This document shows positions 8,448 through 16,303 of a DNA stretch of 64,000 bases, one piece after another. The position numbers and the translations under genes were made by a program. Position 1 is the stretch's first letter, and each line of letters begins with the position of its first letter. A model generated the notes under the pieces. It searched no databases and had not been told where the DNA came from. It worked only from the letters and a program-made list of their open reading frames with translations. This stretch comes from Nocardioides alcanivorans (GTDB lineage: Bacteria > Actinomycetota > Actinomycetes > Propionibacteriales > Nocardioidaceae): assembly GCF_021555175.1 (NCBI RefSeq), contig NZ_JAKGRW010000013.1, forward strand, positions 46,387 to 110,386, given 5' to 3'.

Positions 8448-9668
8448 TCAGCTGTAGTCGTGGAAACCCTTCTTGGTCTTGCGACCGAGGTGTCCGTCGG
8501 CCACGACCTTCTCGAGAGCGGGGGCCGGCGTGAAGCCAGGCTCCTGGAACTCGGCGTGGAGCTCCTGTTGGATCGCGAGCGACACGTCGTTCCCGACCAC
8601 GTCGAGGAGCTGGAAGGGTCCCATCGGCAAGCCCGCCTGCTCCCGAATGGCCTCGTCGATCGCTTCGAGGGCGAGTCCCTGCTCGTGCAGCTTCACTGCG
8701 TCGTTGAGGTAGGGGAAGAGCAGACAGTTGACGATGAACCCGGCACGGTCACCGCAGGAGACGGCAACCTTGCCGACCTTGGCGCTCAGCGCACGCACCG
8801 TCTCGTCGACCTCGGCCGATGTCAGCGGAGTCGTCACGACCTCGACCAGCTTCATCACCGCAGCAGGATTGAAGAAGTGCATACCGATGACCCACTCCGG
8901 ACGCCCGGTCGCCTCGGCGAGCCGGGCGATCGGGAGCGACGAGGTGGTCGTGCTCAGAATCGCACCCTGCTTGACGATCCGGTCGAGATCGCGGAAGAGC
9001 TCCAGCTTGATCTCGAGGTCCTCGGCGATGGCCTCGACGACGAGGTCGGCGTCTGCCAACGCCTCGCGCGACGTGGCAGGGGTCAGCCGGGCCAAGGTCG
9101 CCTCCTTGGCCGACTCCTCGAGCTTGCCCTTCTCGACCGCACGGGAGAGGCCCTTGTCGATGAAGGCGCGCACGCCCGCCACCTTGTCGTCCGTACGCCC
9201 CACCACGATCACGTCATACCCGGCCTGGGCGAAGACCTGTGCGATGCCTGAAGCCATCGTCCCGGTGCCGACCACACCCACCGTGGCGATCTCGTGACGC
9301 ATCGTCGGCGTGTCATCGGCGTTGGGGGTCTCTCCGTCCACGACGACGTCCCCGCCCTCATAGGTGTAGAAACCACGACCGGAGGACTTGCCGAGGCGGC
9401 CGTCGGCCAACAGCTTCTCCAGCAACTCTGCCGGCTTGTGGAGGCTGTCGCCAGTCTCGGCGAAGCGGGCGGCAAGACCGTCGCGTACGACGTCGAGTCC
9501 GATCTCGTCCAGCACGGTCAACGGACCGGCCGGGTAGCCGCAACCGAACCGCATCGCTGCGTCGATGTCGCCGCGGGAGGCGTAGCCCGCCTCATACATG
9601 CGCACCGCGTGGTTGAGGTACGGCAGCACCAAGGTGGTACTGATCTGCTCGCTCGTGGTCTGGCTCAT
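8448..9668 (-). CDS. 3-hydroxyacyl-CoA (3-hydroxybutyryl-CoA) dehydrogenase with an extra N-terminal 3HCDH domain
   Basis: ATG 9668 gives about 406 residues. The order is unusual. Residues 1-110 are a 3HCDH C-terminal-type helical domain (ASRGDIDAAMRFGCGYPAGP, ending in GRGFYTYEGG). Next comes the NAD-binding Rossmann domain (VGVVGTGTMASGIAQVFAQ, catalytic-region MHFFNPAAVMKLVEVV). A second C-terminal domain (LPMGPFQLLDVVGNDV, ending KKGFHDYS) completes the protein. Such enzymes oxidise or reduce 3-hydroxyacyl-CoA with NAD(H). Near ccr and ecm, a role at the acetoacetyl-CoA/3-hydroxybutyryl-CoA step is plausible. No Rossmann domain is encoded upstream, so the first domain is not a truncated paralogue. 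An upstream palindrome is shared in part with ecm. Confidence 0.85.
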   Translation of the reverse strand: MSQTTSEQISTTLVLPYLNHAVRMYEAGYASRGDIDAAMRFGCGYPAGPLTVLDEIGLDVVRDGLAARFAETGDSLHKPAELLEKLLADGRLGKSSGRGFYTYEGGDVVVDGETPNADDTPTMRHEIATVGVVGTGTMASGIAQVFAQAGYDVIVVGRTDDKVAGVRAFIDKGLSRAVEKGKLEESAKEATLARLTPATSREALADADLVVEAIAEDLEIKLELFRDLDRIVKQGAILSTTTSSLPIARLAEATGRPEWVIGMHFFNPAAVMKLVEVVTTPLTSAEVDETVRALSAKVGKVAVSCGDRAGFIVNCLLFPYLNDAVKLHEQGLALEAIDEAIREQAGLPMGPFQLLDVVGNDVSLAIQQELHAEFQEPGFTPAPALEKVVADGHLGRKTKKGFHDYS

Positions 9669-9675
9669 GCCAGCA

Positions 9676-9706
9676 GATGATGGCACGTCCGTTACCGTTC
9701 AGTAAC
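9676..9706 (-). promoter_or_regulatory. Promoter/operator of the hydroxyacyl-CoA dehydrogenase gene
   Basis: GTTAC-N6-GTAAC, a perfect 5+5 palindrome at 9691-9706, lies 23 bases upstream of ATG 9668. Its TTACTG (9705-9700) could serve as the -35 box, 18 bases before ATCATC (9681-9676). The 11 bases GGTTACTGAAC recur upstream of ecm at the same distance. Confidence 0.5.
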
Positions 9707-9803
9707 CCCTCAATCACGATCTCGTCCTGTTGCTTGGGTCACAGTCGGCGTCCCGCTGCCTCGGTGCCGGCGCGGGCCCCGCCCCGGCACGGAGGACCAC
9801 CGG

Positions 9804-9809
9804 TAGGGT
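9804..9809 (+). promoter_or_regulatory. -10 box of nucS (leaderless)
   Basis: TAGGGT ends seven bases before GTG 9817. No Shine-Dalgarno sequence is seen, so the box supports this start. Confidence 0.55.
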
Positions 9810-9816
9810 CCTGCGC

Positions 9817-10506
9817 GTGAGAATCGTCGTTGCCCGCTGCCAGATCGACTACGCCGGCCGCCTCTCGGCCCACCTGCCGATGGCCACCCGGGTGTTGATG
9901 ATCAAGGCCGACGGATCCGTGCTGGTCCATTCGGACGGCGGCTCCTACAAGCCGCTCAACTGGATGTCGCCACCGTGCGCCCTTGCCGAAGGCACCACCG
10001 AGGACGGTCATGTCGAGTGGACGGTGACCGCCAAGGCACCGAAGGGCAAGACCCCCGACACGCTGCGGATCCTCATCGAACAGATCCAACACGACTCCCA
10101 GCACGACCTCGGGATCGACCCGGGCCTGCAGAAGGACGGCGTCGAGAAGCACCTGCAGGAGCTGCTGGCCGAGCACCCGACGACCCTCTCCCCCGGTCTG
10201 TCGCTCGTACGCCGCGAGTTCCCGACAGCCATCGGACCCGTCGACCTGATGTGCCGTGACGGCAACGGCCAGTCCGTGGCGATCGAGGTGAAACGGCGCG
10301 GCGAGATCGACGGCGTCGAGCAACTCACCCGCTACCTCGAGCTCCTCAACCGCGACCCGCTGCTCCGCCCGGTCCGCGGGATCTTCACTGCCCAGGAGAT
10401 CAAGCCGCAGGCCCGCGTGCTCGCCGAGGACCGCGGCATCCAGTGCGTGGTCGTCGACTACGACGCACTACGCGGCCTCGACAACGCCGAGGACCGGCTC
10501 TTCTGA
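9817..10506 (+). CDS. nucS: Mismatch-specific endonuclease NucS (EndoMS)
   Basis: GTG 9817 gives 229 residues beginning [20 protein letters not shown], the usual NucS start. The N-terminal DNA-binding half contains [20 protein letters not shown]. The C-terminal RecB-like nuclease half has GPVDLMCRD, then VAIEVKRRG and [15 protein letters not shown], giving the Asp-(Glu-x-Lys)-Gln active-site set. In actinobacteria lacking MutS/MutL, NucS cleaves both strands at G-T, G-G and T-T mismatches and relies on the beta clamp. The C-terminal end ...NAEDRLF resembles the clamp-interacting tail. The following gene starts inside the stop codon. Confidence 0.95.
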   Translation: MRIVVARCQIDYAGRLSAHLPMATRVLMIKADGSVLVHSDGGSYKPLNWMSPPCALAEGTTEDGHVEWTVTAKAPKGKTPDTLRILIEQIQHDSQHDLGIDPGLQKDGVEKHLQELLAEHPTTLSPGLSLVRREFPTAIGPVDLMCRDGNGQSVAIEVKRRGEIDGVEQLTRYLELLNRDPLLRPVRGIFTAQEIKPQARVLAEDRGIQCVVVDYDALRGLDNAEDRLF

Positions 10507-11081
10507 TGAAGATCTATCACGTCGCCGAGAAGACCGCCTGGGAGGCCGCGACGACCGCTGGCGCCTATGCCCGCTCCACCCGCGGCCGCAGCCTCGAGGA
10601 CGAGGGCTTCATCCACGCAGCAGCGCAGGCACAGGTGTCCGGTGTCATCGAGCGCTTCTGGGCCGACCACCCCGGTCCCCTGGTGCTGCTGGAGATCGAC
10701 ACCGACAAGCTCACCTCCCCGTGGAGGATGGAGCAGGTCGGCGACGAGTCGTTCCCGCACATCCACGGGGCGCTCAACCCCGGCGCCGTGGTCTCCGTCG
10801 AGGCACTGCCCACCGAGGCACTGCCCAGCGGCGCCACCACACCGCCTCGCACCTTCATGCAGGAGTACCTTGCAGAGTTCAGCTTCCGTCTCGGCACCGG
10901 CATCTTCGTGATGGTCATGGCCGCGATCTTCGGCTTCGGCTTCGAGCTGCTGGTCGCCGAGGACAGCGGCCTGTGGGGCCTGCTCCTCGGTTTCGCTCTG
11001 GCTGTCGCAGTCGTCGTCCCGATCACGCGGCGACGCCGAAGGAACGCCGCTCAGCAGCAGAAGGTCAACCCACGAGGCTGA
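10506..11081 (+). CDS. DUF952 domain fused to a small membrane module
   Basis: ATG 10506 overlaps the nucS TGA by one base, so the two genes are probably translationally coupled. Residues 1-100 form a DUF952 domain (KIYHVAEKTAWEAATTAG, DEGFIHAAAQAQV, PLVLLEIDTDKL, FPHIHGALNPGAVVSV), a small fold of unknown function. Residues 120-175 contain two hydrophobic helices (GTGIFVMVMAAIFGFGFELL and WGLLLGFALAVAVVVPI), followed by an Arg-rich cytoplasmic tail. The frame is uninterrupted, so the fusion appears real. The 3' end overlaps the convergent oxidase gene by 17 bp. Confidence 0.75.
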   Translation: MKIYHVAEKTAWEAATTAGAYARSTRGRSLEDEGFIHAAAQAQVSGVIERFWADHPGPLVLLEIDTDKLTSPWRMEQVGDESFPHIHGALNPGAVVSVEALPTEALPSGATTPPRTFMQEYLAEFSFRLGTGIFVMVMAAIFGFGFELLVAEDSGLWGLLLGFALAVAVVVPITRRRRRNAAQQQKVNPRG

Positions 11082-11967
11082 CGACCTCCTCGGCGCTGCC
11101 CCACGCGAGAGTCACCCCCGCACCACCATGCCCGTAGCAGTGCACGACGTCGCCCTCCCGCTCCACGCGGACGGACGGGCGCAACGGCCGCAGCCCGACC
11201 TTGTGCCGGATCACCCTCGCCCCGGCCAGCTCCGGCACCAGTCGAGTGGCGCGGGCCAGGATGTCAGCCGCGGTCGCGGGATCCGGCGTACGGCTCCACT
11301 CGCCTGACTCCTCGGTGCCTCCGACCGTGATGTCGCGCGAGCGCGGGACGACGTAGGTCGGGCCATCGGCGTCGAGCCACCAACGGTCGAGACCCACCTG
11401 CTCGACGAGCACCACCTGGCCCCGCACCGGTGCGACCGTCCGGTCCGCACCGAGCAGACGCGCCCCCAGTCCCGCGCAGTTGACGACGACGTCGGCACCG
11501 GTCGGCAGCGCCGAGAGGTTCATCCGCGTGATGGTGCCACCGAGCTCGTCGACGCGTCGCACCAACCAGCGCAGGAAGAGCGGCATCTCGATCACGGGCG
11601 CATGGAAGGTCCACCCGTCGCGGTACCCCTCAGGCAGGGCCGTCTCACGGTCCAACGAGGGCACCGCCTCGCGCCACCACGGATCGGGCACGCGACGTCT
11701 GTGCACCTCGGTGCCGGTCACCATCCGCACCCCGGACTCGGGGTCGCCGGCGAGGGCGACGAACTCCGCAAAGCTCGCCGATCCCCACGCCAGGACCCGC
11801 TCCCGGGGCAACGAGAGGTAGGGGTACCACAGCGCGGCCGCGACGGCGCTGGTCGTCTCCAACGGCAGGTCACGTGCCAGTACGTCGACGCGATGGCCCT
11901 CTTCCAGCAGCCTGACGGCGCAGGTCAGGCCGACGACACCAGCGCCGACCACGACCACGCGTGCCAC
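11065..11967 (-). CDS. FAD-dependent D-amino-acid oxidase family protein
   Basis: The 300-residue protein starts with the FAD dinucleotide fold RVVVVGAGVVGLTCAVRLLE. It continues with SAVAAALWYPYL, GADVVVNCAGLGAR, RGQVVLVEQ and YVVPRSRDITVGGTEE. The C terminus HCYGHGGAGVTLAWGSAEEV is the DAAO signature for flavin and substrate carboxylate contact. Members oxidatively deaminate D-amino acids to keto acids, ammonia and H2O2, although glycine-oxidase or D-aspartate-oxidase specificity cannot be excluded. The gene lies 13 bp downstream of ferritin on the same strand and may be cotranscribed with it. Confidence 0.88.
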   Translation of the reverse strand: MARVVVVGAGVVGLTCAVRLLEEGHRVDVLARDLPLETTSAVAAALWYPYLSLPRERVLAWGSASFAEFVALAGDPESGVRMVTGTEVHRRRVPDPWWREAVPSLDRETALPEGYRDGWTFHAPVIEMPLFLRWLVRRVDELGGTITRMNLSALPTGADVVVNCAGLGARLLGADRTVAPVRGQVVLVEQVGLDRWWLDADGPTYVVPRSRDITVGGTEESGEWSRTPDPATAADILARATRLVPELAGARVIRHKVGLRPLRPSVRVEREGDVVHCYGHGGAGVTLAWGSAEEVVSLVG

Positions 11968-11980
11968 GGGTCAGCCTCGA

Positions 11981-12511
11981 TCAGGCGTCCGCGCCGGCTT
12001 CGGCAGGTGCCGTGGGGTCGTCGCCCGCGTCGCCGAGCTCACGGGCGACGAAGTCCTCGATGTCGTCGATGTCGTCGACGTTGCGCTTCACGACGGCGAG
12101 CAGGTCACCCATGGTGGCGACCTCCTCGACCTGCTCCTTGATGAACCACTGCATGAACTGCTCGGAGGCGTAGTCGTGCTCCTCGCGAGCGGTCCGCAGC
12201 AGGGCGTTGATCTGGTCGGTGACGCGCTTCTCCTGCGCGAGGGCGAGCTCGACCGGCGCCACGACGCCGTCGAAGTCGCCCTGCGGAGCCTCGACGCCCG
12301 GGATCGACACCGGCATGTCGGTATCGAGAAGGTACTTGACCATCATCATGGCGTGGCCGCGCTCCTCCAGTGCCTGGCGATAGAAGAGCGCCGCCATCTG
12401 CGGCATCGTCAGCGTCTCGTAGTGGACGGCACAGGCCAAGTACTGATTGTGGGCGGCCAACTCGTTGCCGATCTGTTCATTGAGCTGGTCGGCAAAGCGT
12501 GCGGCGGTCAC
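11981..12511 (-). CDS. Ferritin (non-haem, FtnA type)
   Basis: I placed the start at GTG 12511 because GGAGGAG lies just upstream. The protein has 176 residues. The four-helix bundle shows ferroxidase ligands in NEQIGNELAAHNQYLACAVHYE and FYRQALEERGHAMMMVKYLL (EExxH), then EHDYASEQFMQWFIKEQVEE. The C-terminal 40 residues (VKRNVDDIDDIEDFVARELG and an acidic Ala-rich end) extend beyond the core. It stores iron by oxidising Fe(II) inside a 24-mer cage. A Lys-rich Cys-containing small gene precedes it on the same strand, 38 bp away. Confidence 0.9.
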   Translation of the reverse strand: MTAARFADQLNEQIGNELAAHNQYLACAVHYETLTMPQMAALFYRQALEERGHAMMMVKYLLDTDMPVSIPGVEAPQGDFDGVVAPVELALAQEKRVTDQINALLRTAREEHDYASEQFMQWFIKEQVEEVATMGDLLAVVKRNVDDIDDIEDFVARELGDAGDDPTAPAEAGADA

Positions 12512-12549
12512 GGGGTCTCCTCCGGTTCGAGAGGCGTGACCTTCACGCC

Positions 12550-12777
12550 TCAGGCGGCCTTGGCAAGCTTCTTCTTGGTCAGCTTCTCGATCTTGACCAG
12601 CTTGCGCTTCTTGACCGTATACCCGGCAGGAAGGGTGCCTTCCTTCAACATGCGGATGGGGCAGCGCTTGCACCGGTCCTTGGACACGCAGCACTTGGAC
12701 TTCGGCATCTTCTTCTTGAGAGCCTTCTTGTCCTTCGCCTTGGCCTTCAGCTTGGCCTTGTCCTTCTTCTTCCCCAC
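12550..12777 (-). CDS. Small Lys-rich protein with a four-Cys cluster, unknown function
   Basis: The 75-residue, extremely basic protein (over one third Lys) starts MGKKKDKAKLKAKAKDKKAL. A central segment, KCCVSKDRCKRCPIRMLKEG, carries four Cys as CC-x5-C-x2-C, followed by a LPAGYTVKKRKL stretch. The pattern suggests a metal- or nucleic-acid-binding module between disordered basic tails. I do not recognise a family. It lies just upstream of ferritin in the same direction. GC-rich low-complexity Lys codons (aag) could mimic a gene, but the Cys cluster argues for real coding. Confidence 0.62.
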   Translation of the reverse strand: MGKKKDKAKLKAKAKDKKALKKKMPKSKCCVSKDRCKRCPIRMLKEGTLPAGYTVKKRKLVKIEKLTKKKLAKAA

Positions 12778-12829
12778 ACTGCCGAGGATACGGCCCTGCT
12801 GAAGGATTGCCTAACCTGTGTGCTCCGCA

Positions 12830-13141
12830 TCACCCGACGCGTTGCCAGCCGGCACCGTCTCGTTCGAGGAGCACCGGCCCGGGTTCGGGCCAGGCACGCA
12901 CCACCAGGACCGCCTCCCCGGGGTGCAGGTCCGCAATCTCGTCGAGGTCCTCGCCCTCGCCCACCGGGAGGTCCAGGGCAAGGGCCGCCTGGTGCGCGTA
13001 CGCCGCCAGGTGCGTCGCGGCGTACACGCGCGTGAGCCGGGAGCCCGTCACCGAGCCTGCAGTGATCCTGAGCGCCTCAGGGTCCCCGACGCGATCAGGC
13101 GCGAGGACGACGATGCGCGCGGAGCACTGGAGGTCCGACAT
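12830..13141 (-). CDS. Hypothetical 103-residue protein coupled to ecm; possible degenerate histidine-phosphatase-like fold
   Basis: The ATG at 13141 overlaps the ecm stop in a TGATG junction, so it is probably translated by coupling with ethylmalonyl-CoA mutase. The sequence has VVLAPDRVGDPEAL, then SRLTRVYAATHLAAYAHQAA, LALDLPVGEGEDLDEIADL and HPGEAVLVVRAWPEPGPVLL. The middle resembles the segment of phosphoglycerate-mutase-like phosphatases that reads 'Sp-x2-RA-x-QTA ... L-x-E', but the catalytic RHG is missing, so activity is doubtful. The function is not known. Confidence 0.6.
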   Translation of the reverse strand: MSDLQCSARIVVLAPDRVGDPEALRITAGSVTGSRLTRVYAATHLAAYAHQAALALDLPVGEGEDLDEIADLHPGEAVLVVRAWPEPGPVLLERDGAGWQRVG

Positions 13142-15137
13142 CAGTCCAGCTCGTTCGCCTTGCGGATCACGTCGACGATGCCACCCATGATCTCGGTCAG
13201 GCCGAAGTCCTTCGGCGTGTAGACCGCAGCAACCCCCTGCTCGACCAACGCCTTGGCGTCAGAGGTCGGGATGATGCCGCCGACGATCACCGGCACGTCA
13301 CCCATGCCGGCCGCTTCGAGCCCTTGGAGCACTTCGGGCACGAGCTCCATGTGCGAGCCGGACAGGATCGACAGGCCGACGCAGTGGACGTCTTCGGCCG
13401 CAGCAGCAGCAACGATCTGGTCAGGAGTCAGGCGGATGCCCTGGTAGACGACCTCGAAGCCGGCGTCCCGAGCGCGCACCGCAACCTGCTCGGCACCGTT
13501 GGAGTGGCCGTCGAGGCCGGGCTTGCCGACCAGCAGTCGCAGTCGGCCGCCCAGCTCCTCGCCGGTCGCCCTGACACGCTCGCGCACCGCGCTGAGTTCA
13601 GCACCAGCCTCCGCGACGACAGCCCCGGAGACGCCAGTGGGCGCACGGAACTCCCCGAACACCTCGCGCAGCGTGCCTGCCCACTCACCCGTGGTGGCCC
13701 CCGCGCGGGCGGCGACGAGGGTCGCCGGGACGAGGTTGTCGGTGGTCTTGGCTGCAGCAGCCAAGGCGGCGAGCGCCTCGGTGACCGCCTGCTCGTCGCG
13801 TTGGGCCTTCCACTCCTCGACACTGGTGAGCGCAGCCTGCTCGGCAGCCGGGTCAGCGGTCTGGATGGCGCCGTCGAGGTCCGCCGTGAGCGGGGACTCC
13901 TCGGTGGTCTCGAACTTGTTGACGCCGACGATGATCTCCTCCCCGACTCGATGCGGGCGCGGCGACGTGCGTGGCTGGAGACGAGCTCGGACTTCATGTA
14001 ACCGGACTCGACGGCGGCGATGGCACCGCCGAGTGCCTGCACCCGGTCCATCTCCTCCTGGGCACTCGCGATGAGCTCGGCGACCTTGGCCTCGATCACG
14101 GTCGAGCCCTCGAAGATGTCGTCGTACTCGAGCAGGTCCGACTCGAAGGCGAGCACTTGCTGCAGGCGCAGCGACCACTGCTGGTCCCACGGCCGCGGAA
14201 GGCCGAGCGCCTCGTTCCACGCCGGCAGCTGGACCGCACGCGCGCGGGCGTTCTTGGAAAGGGTCACGCCGAGCATCTCGAGCACGATGCGCTGCACGTT
14301 GTTCTCCGGCTGCGCCTCGGTGAGTCCGAGGGAGTTGACCTGCACGCCGTAGCGGAACCGACGCATCTTCGGGTCCTGGACGCCGTAGCGCTCGCTGGTG
14401 ATCTGGTCCCACATCCGCGTGAAGGCCCGCATCTTGCAGGTCTCCTCGACGAAACGGACACCGGCGTTGACGAAGAAGGAGATGCGCCCGACGACCTTCT
14501 CGAAGTCGTCGTCCGAGACCTGGCCGGACGCCTTCACCTGGTCGAGCACGGCGATGGCGGTGCACAGCGCGTAGGCGAGTTCCTGCGTCGGCGTGGCACC
14601 GGCCTCCTGCAGGTGATAGCTGCAGATGTTGATCGGGTTCCACTTCGGGATGTTGTTGACCGTGTAGGCGATCGTGTCCGCGGTCAGCCGCAAGGAGTGC
14701 TGCGGCGGGAAGACGTAGGTTCCGCGCGAGAGGTATTCCTTGATGATGTCGTTCTGCGTGGTGCCGGCAAGGAGCTGCGCGACCTCGCTCGGGTCCACGC
14801 CGGGGTTCTGCTCCTCGGCGGCCACCTGGTAGAGCGCCAGCAGCCACATCGCGGTGGCGTTGATCGTCATCGACGTGTTCATCTCGACGAGCGGGATCTG
14901 GTCGAAGAGCTTGCGCATCTCTCCCAGGTGCGGCACCGGTACGCCGACCTTGCCCACCTCACCGCGTGACAGCGGCGAGTCCGGGTCGTAGCCGGTCTGT
15001 GTCGGGAGGTCGAAGGCGACCGAGAGACCGGTCTGCCCCTTGGCCAGGTTCTTGCGGTACAACTCGTTGGACGCGGCGGCGGTCGAGTGGCCGGCGTACG
15101 TCCGCATCACCCAGGGACGGTCCTTCTCAGCGCTCAT
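13141..15137 (-). CDS. ecm: Ethylmalonyl-CoA mutase, B12-dependent (frame broken at 13941-13944)
   Basis: With one base restored in the C4 run 13941-13944 the gene reads 665 residues. The catalytic barrel contains RTYAGHSTAAASNELYR, SVAFDLPTQTGYDPDSPLSR, NTSMTINATAMWLLALYQ, GTTQNDIIKEYLSRGTYVFP, YHLQEAGATPTQELAY and ENNVQRIVLEMLGVTLSKNA. These blocks are characteristic of the Ecm/MeaA branch rather than methylmalonyl-CoA mutase. After the break the C-terminal cobalamin domain carries GKPGLDGHSNGAEQ (the DxHxxG base-off ligand motif) and ILSGSHMELVPEVL. The enzyme converts (2R)-ethylmalonyl-CoA to methylsuccinyl-CoA. A TACGCT -10 box seven bases before the ATG suggests a leaderless transcript. 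Confidence 0.93.
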
Positions 15138-15144
15138 GAGCGTG

Positions 15145-15175
15145 AGCGTAGGCGATGTGGTGAGTGTTCAGTAAC
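15145..15175 (-). promoter_or_regulatory. Promoter/operator of ecm
   Basis: TTACTG (15174-15169) and TACGCT (15150-15145) are spaced 18 bases apart, and the -10 box ends seven bases before the ATG. The -35 side lies inside GGTTACTGAAC, also found upstream of the hydroxyacyl-CoA dehydrogenase at the same distance from its start. Confidence 0.55.
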
Positions 15176-15214
15176 CTGTTGGTGATGTGGTTCACGCCAC
15201 GAACCTCCCAGAGG

Positions 15215-15514
15215 TCAGGCGATCCGTTCGAGATCGACGACCCGGATCAGGTGCGAGAGGTGCAGCATCCGGCGGACGGCGGGACCTGCGCCGCGCAGGG
15301 TCAGGTGCCGTCCGCGCTGCTCAGCGTTGCGCGTCGCGGCAGCCAGCACCCGGAGCGCGGTCAGGTCGATCACCGGCACCGCGGTGAGATCGACGACGAG
15401 GTCGTGGTCGCAGCCGTCGATGTGTTCATAGATGGCGGTCCGGACCCTCATCGTGTTCCGGACGTCGAAGTCGCCGGTGAGCACCAGCGTCGAACCGTTG
15501 TGGGTGATGTCCAT
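15215..15514 (-). CDS. STAS-domain anti-sigma factor antagonist
   Basis: I chose ATG 15514 because GGGGAGGA precedes it, giving 99 residues (MDITHNGSTLVLTGDFDVRN...). The STAS fold is seen in VLTGDFDVRNTMRVRTAIYE, LVVDLTAVPVIDLTALRVLA and HLTLRGAGPAVRRMLHLSHL. The phosphorylatable loop reads DLTA, offering Thr instead of the usual Ser. Such proteins bind RsbW-type kinases to free a sigma factor. No kinase gene is adjacent, but an RsbW-SigF pair lies at 52.3-53.5 kb. Confidence 0.82.
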   Translation of the reverse strand: MDITHNGSTLVLTGDFDVRNTMRVRTAIYEHIDGCDHDLVVDLTAVPVIDLTALRVLAAATRNAEQRGRHLTLRGAGPAVRRMLHLSHLIRVVDLERIA

Positions 15515-15699
15515 GTCATCCTCCCCTTCTCGGAAACTCCCGATAGCTTCCGTTGGCTCTGTCAACTCTTGTGACGGGGCTTGTCATTCACTATGACGCA
15601 AACCTCGGCTGTTTGGTTGCGTCCAGCACCCCGATTTCTTTCAGGGATCTCCCGGAGACAGCCTGTGGATGGCCGGAACGCACCGTCGGGTGCGACGAC

Positions 15700-15705
15700 T
15701 AGGGT
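15700..15705 (+). promoter_or_regulatory. -10 box of the adenosyltransferase gene (leaderless)
   Basis: TAGGGT ends six bases before ATG 15712, and no ribosome-binding site is present. Confidence 0.55.
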
Positions 15706-15711
15706 CGAGGC

Positions 15712-16284
15712 ATGGTGAATCTGACCCGCATCTACACCCGCACCGGCGACGCCGGCACGACCCGTCTCGGCGACATGAGCGAGACGACCAAGAACGACCT
15801 CAGGCTGGAGGCCTACGCCACCGTCGACGAGGCCAACGCCGTCATCGGGGTCGCGTTGGCCACGGACGGCCTCGACGATCCGGTCGTCAAGGTGCTCACC
15901 GTCGTGCAGAACGACCTCTTCGACGTCGGCGCCGACTTCTGCACCCCGGTGGTGCCCGACCCCGAGTACCCGCCACTGCGGATCGAGCAGGCCTACGTCG
16001 ACCGGCTCGAGGGCTGGTGCGACGAATACAACGAGGAGCTGCCCAAGCTCCGCTCGTTCATCCTCAACGGCGGCACCCCGGCGGCCGCGCAGCTCCACGT
16101 CGCGCGCACCGTCGTACGTCGTGCCGAGCGGGCCGGGTGGGCCGCGTGGAGCGAGCACGAGGCGACGATGAACGTCCTGGCGATCAAGTACCTCAACCGC
16201 CTCTCCGACCTGCTCTTCATCCTCGCCCGACACGCCAACCGGGAGCAGGGCGACGTGCTATGGGTGCCCGGCGGCGAACGCTGA
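15712..16284 (+). CDS. pduO: Cob(I)alamin adenosyltransferase, PduO type
   Basis: The 190-residue protein has the PduO ATP-binding N terminus TRIYTRTGDAGTTRLGDMSE. The helical core includes RLEAYATVDEANAVIGVALA, FILNGGTPAAAQLHVARTVV (RR-AER follows) and YLNRLSDLLFILARHANRE. It transfers the adenosyl group of ATP to cob(I)alamin, making coenzyme B12. This cofactor is needed by ethylmalonyl-CoA mutase, encoded divergently only about 575 bp away, so the location makes functional sense. In M. tuberculosis the homologue Rv1314c also lies next to the atp region. Confidence 0.94.
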   Translation: MVNLTRIYTRTGDAGTTRLGDMSETTKNDLRLEAYATVDEANAVIGVALATDGLDDPVVKVLTVVQNDLFDVGADFCTPVVPDPEYPPLRIEQAYVDRLEGWCDEYNEELPKLRSFILNGGTPAAAQLHVARTVVRRAERAGWAAWSEHEATMNVLAIKYLNRLSDLLFILARHANREQGDVLWVPGGER

Positions 16285-16303
16285 CCCCGCACCACCCCTA
16301 GCC

